64,000 nt of DNA, from NCBI GenBank assembly GCA_963815295.1, contig CAWFFZ010000008.1, forward strand, positions 1 to 64,000, written 5' to 3'. The notes below the pieces were generated by a model that saw only the letters and a list, made by a program, of their open reading frames with translations, had not been told where the DNA came from and did not search any database. The stretch's first letter is position 1. Each line of letters opens with the position of its first letter. The DNA is from JACDHG01 sp963815295 (GTDB lineage: Bacteria; Actinomycetota; Actinomycetes; Propionibacteriales; Nocardioidaceae). A program made the position numbers and the translations under genes. Below, one piece after another: positions 35,159 to 43,380 of this stretch.

Positions 35159-35265
35159 GGGCAATGTTGCATCAAGCGATCGGAGCACCACGGGCAGGAA
35201 AATTTCCTGCGTGACGGCGATTTCGGGATGGTCTGCTGCATCGGTCGGCGGGCGATCGGTCTGTC
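35159..35265. mobile_element. Possible third MITE end, truncated
   Basis: GGCAATGTTGCATCAAG at 35159 differs from the MITE end GGCACTGTTGCATTAAG by two bases. It is followed at the expected distance by GCAGGAAAATTTCCTGC, a 17-bp palindrome that takes the place of the GCACAGGAAGATTTGC block. No right end was found before the isochorismatase gene begins, so only this end survives. Confidence 0.5.
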
Positions 35266-35271
35266 CTAGCG

Positions 35272-35852
35272 TCAGTCGATCGGCCGGGCGCGCCCGGCGA
35301 GGATCTCCTCGGTCGTGGTCACGTTGGCGAACTCGTCGTGCAGGCTCGCCGCGGTCGCCCGGCTGAGCTCGTCGGCCGACAGCGTGATGCCGTCTGGGTG
35401 ACGCCGGTCATGGCAGAAGGTCGCGTCGATGGGGAATAGCACGTCGTGACCGAGGTTGGCGCCCACCCGGACGGTCGTTTCGCAGCAGTGGTTGGTCGTG
35501 ATGCCGCAGACGACGATGCCCGCCGTCTGCTGGCGGAGCAGCCAGGTATGCAGGTCCGGGCTTCCGTGGAACGCCGAGTTGACCTGCTTGGACACCAGCA
35601 GGTGGGGTTCGGCCTTTCCGAGGTAGTCGCGCAGCTCGTTCCCGGCGTGCCCGGGGTCAGGACCGAATCGTCCTCGGTGCTGTCGTGACGCACGTAGACG
35701 AGCGGCCGGTCGTGGCTGGACCAGTCATAGACGAGGGCCGCGATGTTGTCGTCGCAGGCCGGGTTGTTGCGCGCGCCCCAGGCCGGGTCGTCGAAGCCCC
35801 GCTGGGCGTCCACGACAATCAGCGCCCAGCCGGCGTACGGGTCATCGGTCAT
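35272..35852 (-). pseudogene. Isochorismatase-family hydrolase, one-base frameshift
   Basis: ATG 35852 begins TDDPYAGWALIVVDAQRGFD with the catalytic Asp. A base is missing near 35658 in a GG run; the second frame continues SKQVNSAFHG, with the catalytic Lys, and GITTNHCCETTVRVGAN, with the nucleophilic Cys. Restoring it gives 193 residues, normal for cysteine hydrolases such as nicotinamidase-like or isochorismatase-like enzymes. The triad is complete. Substrate unknown; the gene may be functional if the deletion is an error. Confidence 0.75.
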
Positions 35853-35896
35853 ATCCCCCACCGTATCCCCGCTCGCCACGCGTCCGGACCGGTTTG

Positions 35897-36420
35897 TCAC
35901 TCGATCGTCGAGCGACGCACGTAAGGATGTCCGCGGTCGATGAAGAAGATGCCGAGGTAGCCGGCGGTCTCGAAACCCAGGCTCGGTTTGTTGCGCATGA
36001 GGAAGCGTGCGATCACCAGCGTCCCAGTGTGGTCGTGTCACGAAGAAAATCGCTCTGCCGCCCTCGCGGGCCCAGTTGTGCCGCTCAAGGTGCCGCAGAC
36101 GAAGAGCCGGAAACGGTTGCGGCGTTGTAGTACCGCCGCCACCTCCTGGCGTGCCCGGGGTGGGGCGGTTGGCGCCGCGGCCGATTGCGCGGTTGTTGCT
36201 GATCACGCTGTTGAGGACGACCCAGCTGACGCCGATGCTCGACAGGGCGCCCCCGTTGAAGCGGATCCGGTGATCTGCCGCCACCGTCGATGACGACGCG
36301 GTGCATCCGGTCGTGCGCAGGGTCGCCGTACGGGTCAGCCGGATCGTCTTGTGCCGGCGCCGCAGGTATGACTGTCATCGGCATCTGCAAGGCGACATCG
36401 GGGCTTAAGCAGTCGGTGTG
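35897..36420 (-). pseudogene. Beta-helix repeat (exported-type) protein remnant
   Basis: In three frames the minus strand gives consecutive pieces typical of right-handed parallel beta-helix proteins: HDRMHRVVIDGG, IRFNGGALSSIGVSW and VVLNSVISNNRAIG, then HTGTLVIARFLMRNKPSLGF and the ending GHPYVRRSTIE before the stop at 35897. The Gly/Asn-rich ladder and the ISNN motif suggest a surface or polymorphic-repeat protein. The N-terminus and signal peptide are missing. Frameshifts occur near 36110, 36050 and 36285. Confidence 0.55.
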
Positions 36421-36476
36421 CCGATCCAGTGGGCAAGCCGGAATCGATCCGGCCACCGATCTGAAGGAGCTGCACA

Positions 36477-37469
36477 ATGTCACAACCAAAGCAAAGGCCT
36501 ACCTCTGAGGCGAAAACCCGAGCCAACCAACAGAATGCAAAGCGTTCGACCGGTCCCCGCACGGCCGAGGGGAAAGCCGTCAGTAGCCACAACGCCACCA
36601 CGCACGGATGCTTCGCCGGTCTCGAGCCGATCGCGGCCGGGCCGTTCCGGGAGTCCGCCGAGGAGGTGCAGCGGTTCTTCACCGAGATCGTGACCGGCCT
36701 GGCTCATCGCGATCGACTCGAGCTGGAGGCCGCGGAGCGGATCGCCCGCGTCCTGCTGCAGTTCCGTCGGCTGGCGGCTCTCGACGGCGTACTACTCACC
36801 GCTGCCGCGGCGACGAGCATAGCCTCGGTGGGCGAACGAAGGAGGCGCCGGGACCGACAGGCGCTGCTTGAACAGCTCCGCGACTGGCTCCGCGACGCCG
36901 CATCGCCTCTGCCAAGGCCCGAGGCAGAGGGAACGCCAACCCCAGCGGCTGCGTCGGCCAGTTCACCGCCGCCATACCTCGACACCGTCCGCCTCCTTGC
37001 GCAGGCCCATCCGGCCACGCCGTTGGACCGAGCCGATCCCGTTGGACGCAACTCGTCGCGGCGACCAGCGAAGGCCGACGAGCCGCTCATTGACGCGGTC
37101 AGGAGGCGGTTCGGTGACCTCGAGGCGGCCGCGTCATGGGCCGAGCACCAGTACGACGAGTTGGTCGCGGAAACGGCTGATGCCGAGGCACGAGCCCGTC
37201 ACGCCGCCGCCGAACGATGCCTGGCCGTCATGGAACGCACGTCCAAACTCGGCAGTCGGCTCAGCCTGGAGCTCGATCGGGCCTGGCACGCCCGCACCAT
37301 GCTCATCCACCGAACCCTCGATCCGCCCCACCCCCCACACCGGTCGGCGTTGCCGGGCGACCACTCGCCTGCGATACCGGCTCCCGACCAGCACGGCGAA
37401 ACGAAGCCAACGCCGCCCGCGAGCGAGCCCAGCCAGGAATCCGGACCGGCAGGTCAAGACCAGGACTGA
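36477..37469 (+). CDS. STGPRT/SSxNAxxHG-motif protein of unknown function
   Basis: The 330-residue protein begins with the widespread motif NAKRSTGPRTAEGKAVSSHN followed by ATTHGCFAGL, which occurs at the N-terminus of many bacterial hypothetical proteins, often in multiple copies per genome. The rest is helical and Ala/Arg-rich, with a proline-rich centre (about 145-170) and an acidic, Pro-rich tail. ATG 36477 follows AAGGAGC by eight bases. No enzyme fold is evident. It may be linked to mobile DNA, but the sequence does not show how. Confidence 0.65.
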   Translation: MSQPKQRPTSEAKTRANQQNAKRSTGPRTAEGKAVSSHNATTHGCFAGLEPIAAGPFRESAEEVQRFFTEIVTGLAHRDRLELEAAERIARVLLQFRRLAALDGVLLTAAAATSIASVGERRRRRDRQALLEQLRDWLRDAASPLPRPEAEGTPTPAAASASSPPPYLDTVRLLAQAHPATPLDRADPVGRNSSRRPAKADEPLIDAVRRRFGDLEAAASWAEHQYDELVAETADAEARARHAAAERCLAVMERTSKLGSRLSLELDRAWHARTMLIHRTLDPPHPPHRSALPGDHSPAIPAPDQHGETKPTPPASEPSQESGPAGQDQD

Positions 37470-37504
37470 ACACCAGCTCGACTTCCAGCCCGCCCAACTG
37501 GCGG

Positions 37505-37593
37505 CCTCGGCGAAACGAACCCACCCCAGCAGATCCTGGGCCTCGGCGAAAGGAACCCACCCCACCAGATCTCTGCCTCGGCGAAACGAACCC
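37505..37593. repeat. Tandem 35-36-bp repeat, 2.5 copies
   Basis: Three starts of CCTCGGCGAAACGAACCCA lie at 37505, 37541 and 37576, giving periods of 36 and 35 bases. Copies one and two continue with a shared CCCCACCAGATC-like half. It lies just after the STGPRT-motif gene. The 410-base gap to the next gene otherwise contains only the hairpin at 37724. Confidence 0.7.
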
Positions 37594-37723
37594 AACGGAT
37601 GCCTGAGCGCTGGCACGCGCCGACTCGGTGCCGCCGGTCCTTCCACAATGGCGATTCTCTACTTCCGGGTCGTGGCACGGGCATATCGTTTGGGCAGGAA
37701 GAGCGGCAGGGCCTGACGGTTTT

Positions 37724-37753
37724 CCGCACGTCCTACGGGGGCGGGACGTGCGG
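37724..37753. terminator. Perfect 10-bp hairpin, possible terminator
   Basis: CCGCACGTCC and GGACGTGCGG pair perfectly around a 10-base loop. No T-run follows, as is common in high-GC actinobacteria. It lies between convergent transcription units and could end both. Confidence 0.5.
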
Positions 37754-37880
37754 ACTTCCGTGTCGAAGACCGTGTGCGCGTCCGCCGGTCGCACGTTTCG
37801 GCGGCCAGGATGTGCTGATTTTAGGGGGCGACGGCTGCATGGCGCCGATCGGTCACCCATCCAGTGTTGGCGAAGACATG

Positions 37881-39261
37881 TCAGGCCGGGCCTTCCAGGC
37901 CTTGCTCGTGACTTGTCAGGGAGCGCTTGATCCAGCTCAGGTCGCCGCCAGCCAGTCCGTCGTCCGCACCTTCCCCCATCAGCGTCGTGAGGAGGGCACG
38001 GTAGCTCTGCACCTGGTACAGGGACCCGACGACCAGACCGAGGGCTGCCGCCTCCCGAAGCGACTCCTCTGGCCAGATCTTCGACCACGCTCCGACATAC
38101 GCATCGACTATGCGCCGGCGTACGGCGACGTCCTCGGTCGCTGAAGACGTACGTGGCGAGATCGACGAACGGGTGCGACACGGCGGCGTCGGTCCAGTCG
38201 AAGATGCGCGTAGTGGCGGGACCGAAGGCGACGTTCCACGGATGGAGGTCGCCATGGACCAGGGTCGGACCGGGTCCGATCTCGTCGAGGCGCCGGCACG
38301 ACTCGATGAAGGCCGGCGCTGCCGCCAGCCACCGTTCACGCAGGTCCGGAGACATCCGCTGCATGAGCACGGTGTCCTCGGTTATCGCGTCGACCTGCGC
38401 GGCCAGGTCTGACAGCGACCGGACCGGCAGCCCAAGAGCGACCAGCTCATCGGTCCGGCCAAGCCACGACTGCTGGATGCCCGCGTGCGCCACGACGCCC
38501 TCGTGCCACAGCGACTCGTCCTGGTCACCCAGCTCGGCGGCACCCAGGTCGCGCATCAGCATCCATCCCTGGGCGCCGTCGACGGCGATCACCTCCGGCA
38601 CCAAATCAGGCATCAGTTTTGCCAGGGCGTGCGTCACGACCGCCTCGTGCCGGAAGAGATCTGTACTGCACTTGAAGAAGGCGTTGCCGTCCGCCGATGA
38701 GGCGCGCAGGACGACCGACAGGCCCCAGAGCTGGTGCTGCCGCGGTGGGACGACGACCGGTCGGCCGTCCGCCGCCATCTGGTTCGTCATCCAGAGGGAA
38801 GCGCGGTCGAACCACCCCTGGTGAGCCCACTGCGGTCGGAGCGGCGACCAACCCTCGGCACGCTCGCGTACCCACGAGGCCACAGCCGAGCGAGACGTCT
38901 TCGGTTCCAGCCGAGCGATCACCTCCGCGTCCAGGCTCTGCCAGGTCCACCCGACCGGCGGCTCGGTTGCGGAGGGCTCGAACTCCACCATCAGCGCGAG
39001 CTCACCGTTCTCGCGATCCTCGGTGTTGGCGGCCGATGTCATGACGAGCCGCAAGGCCGCCGTTGTGGCGGTGTCGACGACGTCTACGGAGACCAGGATC
39101 TCTGGCAGGCTTGGCTCCGCGCTGCTCATCCGAACCGTCGGCAGCGTCAGCGGCGTCGAGGCCTCAGACGGTTTCTCGGCGGCGACCAGGACGGCGGTGC
39201 GCCTCGGATGAGGGACCAGTAGCGTCACCTGGCAACTCTGAGCCGGCCCAGGATCGGTCAT
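37881..39261 (-). pseudogene. APH-like phosphotransferase with extra N-terminal region, one-base frameshift
   Basis: ATG 39261 opens a protein whose first 145 residues are unrecognised. A kinase-like fold follows: WGLSVVLRASSADGNAFFKC, an N-lobe with Lys, VHGDLHPWNVAFG with the catalytic Asp, and IFDWTDAAVSHPF with the metal Asp. Near 38140 an extra base shifts the frame; the true end continues SATEDVAVRRRIVDAYVGAW to a stop at 37881, giving about 459 residues. It belongs to the aminoglycoside-phosphotransferase superfamily. Substrate unknown. The lesion lies in a TT pair and may be a read error. Confidence 0.7.
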
Positions 39262-39308
39262 GCTCCCGAGCCTTCCATGGATGCGCCGTGGGGAGCGCTA
39301 GTCGACGC

Positions 39309-39908
39309 CTAGCCGGTGGCTTTGCCGGCCGGGGCGTCTTTCGCGAATGCGTCCGCTGCGGCTTGGATCCTCGCGACGTACTCCCGCCAGGACGCCTCGT
39401 CCCCCATGTCGTCCTGATCAGGCCCGCCGCGCCCGTCGATGAGCTCACGGACGACGTCCACGTGGCCGGCGTGCTGGGCAGTCTCGACGACCATCCGAAT
39501 GAGGAGGATGCCCAGAGTTGTGGCGCGCCTCTCTTCGGGCCAGTGGGGGACGCTGCCCGGGGCATCCAGATCGAGCTTCGCGAGGGTCTGGTCGCCGTGC
39601 GCGCAGGCGCGCTGATAGAGCCCGAGCAGGTAGTCGCTGGACTCGTCGGCTTTGGCCCACATGTCGGCGCCGTCCCATACCGAGCCGTCTTCCTCCCACG
39701 ACAGAGTCTCAGGCGCCGGTCGGTTGAACGACGTGCCCAGATACACATATTCGTTGCCGGCAAGGTGCTTGACGAGGCCGAGCAGGTTGGTGCCGGTCGG
39801 AGTCATGGGTCGGCGAAGGTCGTACTCGCTCAAACCCTCAAGCTTGGACAGCAGCCCTGACCTGCTGGCCTGCAACTTGCTATGCAACTCGGCTTTCAGA
39901 TCAGACAC
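39309..39908 (-). CDS. DinB/DUF664-family metal-binding protein
   Basis: The 199-residue protein has the DinB four-helix pattern with three conserved His: LVKHLAGNEYVYLG, and ETAQHAGHVDVVRELIDG near the end. These His bind a metal, usually zinc or nickel. DinB-type proteins are thiol S-transferases in actinobacteria (mycothiol or bacillithiol-dependent) or are damage-induced. ATG 39908 begins the first helix. It lies 47 bases upstream of the phosphotransferase gene and may be co-transcribed. Confidence 0.82.
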   Translation of the reverse strand: MSDLKAELHSKLQASRSGLLSKLEGLSEYDLRRPMTPTGTNLLGLVKHLAGNEYVYLGTSFNRPAPETLSWEEDGSVWDGADMWAKADESSDYLLGLYQRACAHGDQTLAKLDLDAPGSVPHWPEERRATTLGILLIRMVVETAQHAGHVDVVRELIDGRGGPDQDDMGDEASWREYVARIQAAADAFAKDAPAGKATG

Positions 39909-39950
39909 ACGTGCTCCCTCGTCATTAATTCCTATGTCCTACCCAACCAG

Positions 39951-40030
39951 GTCTCGACGGGCTCGACCGACGGAGGGAGGCCAGACCGACGGGTCTCGAC
40001 AAGCTCGACCGACCGAGACGGGCTCAACCG
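39951..40030. repeat. GTCTCGAC-GCTCGACCGA repeats
   Basis: Two direct copies of GGTCTCGACGGGCTCGACCG / GGTCTCGACAAGCTCGACCG and a partial inverted copy (CGAGACGGGCTC) lie in 80 bases between divergent genes. Such dispersed repeats are frequent between genes in Nocardioides-like genomes. A hairpin GTCTCG...CGAGAC can form. Confidence 0.55.
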
Positions 40031-40106
40031 GCGGGCGCAGTCACCGGGAGTCGTGGGATGCTCGCCGGTGTGGTGACTAAGTCCCCTGCGGAGCGTCGGT
40101 GACCTC

Positions 40107-43100
40107 ATGGCTGAGGTCGAGTTCCGCTTGGCCGGCACGTTCGGCGTCTCGGTCGGCGGTCAGCGGCTGGAGGACGGCGAGATCGGCAGCAGGAAGTCTC
40201 GCCTGCTGCTCGAGCTCCTCGTCGTAAGACGATGGCGGTCAGTGCAACTCGACGAGATCGTCGAGCTGCTGTGGCCGCAGGATGCCCCGGAGCGGGCCGC
40301 CGACAACGTCGCGTCGCTCGTGAGCCGACTCCGGCGCGTGCTCGGTACGACGATCATCCGCGGCGGCCGGGTCGGCTACGCGTTGGCCGATGTGGCCGAA
40401 GTCCAGGTGGACGTCGACGAAGCCGAACGGCTCACGAGCGAAGCACAATCCACCCTGGACCGCGCCCCGGCGTTGGCAGTGGCGGCCACCCAGCGCGCGC
40501 TCGACCTCCTAGAGCGGGGGAGCGTGCTCGAGAACGAGCCAGATGCGACTTGGGCCGAGCCTGCCCGGGCGAACACGCAGCGATTGCTTCGGCAGACTCG
40601 CCTCGTCGCCGCACACGCGGCCCTGGCGACGGGCGATGTGGCTCGAGCCCGGAAACTCGCCGAGGCTGCCCTCGCCGACGACCGGCTGGATGAGCCTGCC
40701 TGGCGGGCACTGATGCTGGCCCACCAGCGGACCGGCGACCCGGGGAAGGCGCTGGCTGCCTACGAACGCCTTCGCGACATACTCACCGCTGAGCTCGGTG
40801 CGGACCCAGCGCTGCAGACGCGAGACCTGCATCTCGCCATTCTGCGAGAGCAAACCGAGACGCCGCAGTTGCGGCGGGATTCGCCGGACCGCGAGGTCTT
40901 GCCGCCCGTCATCACGCTCGCTGGGCGGGAGTCCGAGGTCACAGCCCTGACCCGCGCCTGGACCGAGGCCGTTGCGGGTCGCGCCGCTCTGCTGACGGTG
41001 ACCGGTGTCGCCGGCATCGGTAAGACGCGGCTCGCAGAGGAGCTCGAGCGACTGGCATTGGCGACCGGCGGAGAGGTGCTTCGGGCGCGTTGTTATGAGA
41101 CCGAGCGGTCGCTGTTTCTGCAGCCGATCATCGAGGCGCTTTCGGCGCAGGCGTTGCGGATGTCGCCGCAGGTTCTGCGCGAGGTGGCCGGGGACCGAGC
41201 CGCTGTGCTCGCGGCGCTTGTGCCAGATCTCGGCGTCGCTCTCGGCCCGTTGACCCGCGATCGGGGCACGGCGGAGATCGAGCGACAACGCACCTACGAC
41301 GCCGTCATGACCTTCCTGCGCCGGCTCTCTGCGAGGCGACCAGTCCTCTTGGTGATCGACGATCTTCACCTCGCCGGCCTCGCCATGCTCGAACTGCTCC
41401 ACTACGTCGGCCGTCAAACAGCAGACAGCCGGCTGCTTGTGCTCGTGACGGTCCGGACCGAGGAGGGGGAAGAGGCCCTGACCCGGCTGGCCGATGTCAT
41501 GACCACCCTCGACCTCGGGCCGTTGCCGCCCGACGCTGTCGCGCGGCTGGCCGCCGCTGCCGGCCAGAGCGAACATGCCGACGCCATCGTCGACCGGACG
41601 GGCGGGCACACCCTGTACGTCGTCGAGAGCCTCCGCGGCCTGGCCACCGGCGAGTCACAGGTTGAGGCGACGTTGCAGGACGTGGTGCAGGCACGGGTTC
41701 GGCGGGTCGGCGTCGAGCCAGAGCGCGTCTTGCGTGCCGCGGCGGTTCTCGGGTCGTCCTTCGAACCGGCCATGGTCGCCAAGCTCATCGACGAGCCCGC
41801 GGGTGAGGTCGTGCGCTGGTGCGAGGACCTGCTGCGGTCGCGGCTGGTGGTGGTGGCGGGGCGCGCCTATGAGTTCGCCCATGACCTCGAGCGTGAGGTT
41901 CTCTACGACACGACGCCTTCGCCGACTCGACTGGCATATCACGAACGCGCGGCCAACCTGCTGACCGACCAGCCAGAGGTGATGGCTGCGCATGCGGTCG
42001 TTCTCGGTGACTTGTCTCGGGCTGCTCGCGGTTGGGTGAGGGCCGCCGAGGCAGCGGCAAATCGCGCCGCCGGTGCCGACGCCGAGCGGTTGCTCGACCG
42101 AGCCATCGACGCCGCGACGCGTGCCGATGACGTGGACGCGCTCGGCCGTGCCTACTTGGCTCGTGGACGCGTCCGCGAAGCCCTGACGCGTTACGAAGAC
42201 TCGGTCTCCGACCACGAGCGAGCTGCGTCGTTGGCGCGGGAGAACGGTGACCCGCGCCTGGAGATGCTGGCACTGCGCGAGCTCGGTGGCGACTCAGCTG
42301 CTGCGCTGGGCAGACCGGCCGAGTCATACCTTGCCCATGTCGAGGCCGGGCTCCGCCTCGCCGAGTCGCTGGGCGATCGGAGCATGCAGACGGACTTTCT
42401 GTCCAGACTGGCCGTGCTCAGGTGCAACGAGCTCCGATTCCGGGAGGGAGTCCAGTTGGGCGAGCGTGCGCTTGCGGTGGCCCGTACGTCGCCCGATGGA
42501 GCCGCCCTGCCGAAGGCCCTCGACGGGCTCAAGACTGCGTACGCCTACCTGGGGGAGGTGGCAGACCTCGAGCCGGTCGTGGCAGAGCTGGAGCCACTGC
42601 TCAGGCGCACCGGCGATCTGTGGCGGCTGCAGTGGATGGTGTTCGAGTCGTCGTTCCCGCTCATCGCCGCGGCTGAGTGGCAGTCAGCTTCGGCACGTAT
42701 CGAAGCTGCCCTCTCCCTCAACCGGCGCAGCGGCTACGTCGCGTACGAGGGGTGGTTTACGGCGCACCTGGGCTGGGTTGCGCGCTTGCAAGGTCGTGAT
42801 GACGACGCGGTCGGCCACGGAAAGCGGGCCATGGCCGCGTCAGCCGGGCATTCGTGGTGGATGGCTTCGGCCGCGGCGATGCTGGCGACGACCTTGCTGG
42901 AGCTGGGCCGGCGGCAGGAGGCCGTCGACGTACTGCGCTCCGTCCCGACGGCCAGTGCACACGGCGTCTCCACCGCGTATCGACTCCGTTACCTCGCGGC
43001 GACGGCGGAGGCGACCGGGTCGACCGAAGCGCTCACGGAGGCCGACGACCTGCTGACGGGCATAGACGCTCCCACCGGCAGCGCCTGGCTGCTCGGCATC

Positions 43101-43373
43101 GATGCCTACCTTGGTGTCGCTCGGGCATGGTTGGGTGCTGGCCAACCTGGTCAGGCTTCAACCGCGATCAACCCGCTGCTCATGGCGGCGGACAGGGTCG
43201 GCTGTATCCCTGCACTCGCCGAAGGCTCGCTGATTGCAGGGCGATGCGCCACGCTGAGCGGCGACACCGCTGCAGCCCGGACGGCCTTGGAACGTGCTCG
43301 GAGTCTCGCCGAGCGCCATCGCATGGCGGGCCTCCAGCGGGCATCGGCTGAGCTGCTCGACGGACTCGCGTGA
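40107..43373 (+). CDS. SARP/BTAD-type transcriptional regulator with AAA ATPase and TPR-like repeats
   Basis: The 1088-residue protein has, in order: an OmpR-type winged helix (about 5-95, with FRLAGTFGVSVGGQRL and DEIVELLWPQDAPERAADNV), a bacterial transcriptional activation domain (about 95-245, ending YERLRDILTAELGADPA), a P-loop ATPase (Walker A GVAGIGKTRL near 300, Walker B VLLVIDDLHLA near 415), and a long C-terminal helical-repeat region (about 640-1088). AfsR-like regulators of this kind switch on secondary metabolism or stress genes in actinobacteria using ATP hydrolysis. ATG 40107 is 27 bases after a stop. It converges on the hydrolase/glycosyltransferase fusion gene with eight bases between stops, so that gene may be a target. 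Confidence 0.88.
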   Translation: MAEVEFRLAGTFGVSVGGQRLEDGEIGSRKSRLLLELLVVRRWRSVQLDEIVELLWPQDAPERAADNVASLVSRLRRVLGTTIIRGGRVGYALADVAEVQVDVDEAERLTSEAQSTLDRAPALAVAATQRALDLLERGSVLENEPDATWAEPARANTQRLLRQTRLVAAHAALATGDVARARKLAEAALADDRLDEPAWRALMLAHQRTGDPGKALAAYERLRDILTAELGADPALQTRDLHLAILREQTETPQLRRDSPDREVLPPVITLAGRESEVTALTRAWTEAVAGRAALLTVTGVAGIGKTRLAEELERLALATGGEVLRARCYETERSLFLQPIIEALSAQALRMSPQVLREVAGDRAAVLAALVPDLGVALGPLTRDRGTAEIERQRTYDAVMTFLRRLSARRPVLLVIDDLHLAGLAMLELLHYVGRQTADSRLLVLVTVRTEEGEEALTRLADVMTTLDLGPLPPDAVARLAAAAGQSEHADAIVDRTGGHTLYVVESLRGLATGESQVEATLQDVVQARVRRVGVEPERVLRAAAVLGSSFEPAMVAKLIDEPAGEVVRWCEDLLRSRLVVVAGRAYEFAHDLEREVLYDTTPSPTRLAYHERAANLLTDQPEVMAAHAVVLGDLSRAARGWVRAAEAAANRAAGADAERLLDRAIDAATRADDVDALGRAYLARGRVREALTRYEDSVSDHERAASLARENGDPRLEMLALRELGGDSAAALGRPAESYLAHVEAGLRLAESLGDRSMQTDFLSRLAVLRCNELRFREGVQLGERALAVARTSPDGAALPKALDGLKTAYAYLGEVADLEPVVAELEPLLRRTGDLWRLQWMVFESSFPLIAAAEWQSASARIEAALSLNRRSGYVAYEGWFTAHLGWVARLQGRDDDAVGHGKRAMAASAGHSWWMASAAAMLATTLLELGRRQEAVDVLRSVPTASAHGVSTAYRLRYLAATAEATGSTEALTEADDLLTGIDAPTGSAWLLGIDAYLGVARAWLGAGQPGQASTAINPLLMAADRVGCIPALAEGSLIAGRCATLSGDTAAARTALERARSLAERHRMAGLQRASAELLDGLA

Positions 43374-43380
43374 CGGTGAC

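Noticed and set aside
37303..37880. C-terminal continuation of the phosphotransferase frame to 37303
   Set aside because: It follows from the shift near 38140 and reads through the tandem repeat; the corrected frame stops at 37881.
43151..43380. Extension of the fusion protein beyond 43381 with a Ser/Ala/Arg-rich tail
   Set aside because: The tail arises from a one-base shift near 43463 and overlaps the SARP gene; the other frame gives a sensible end and stop at 43381.
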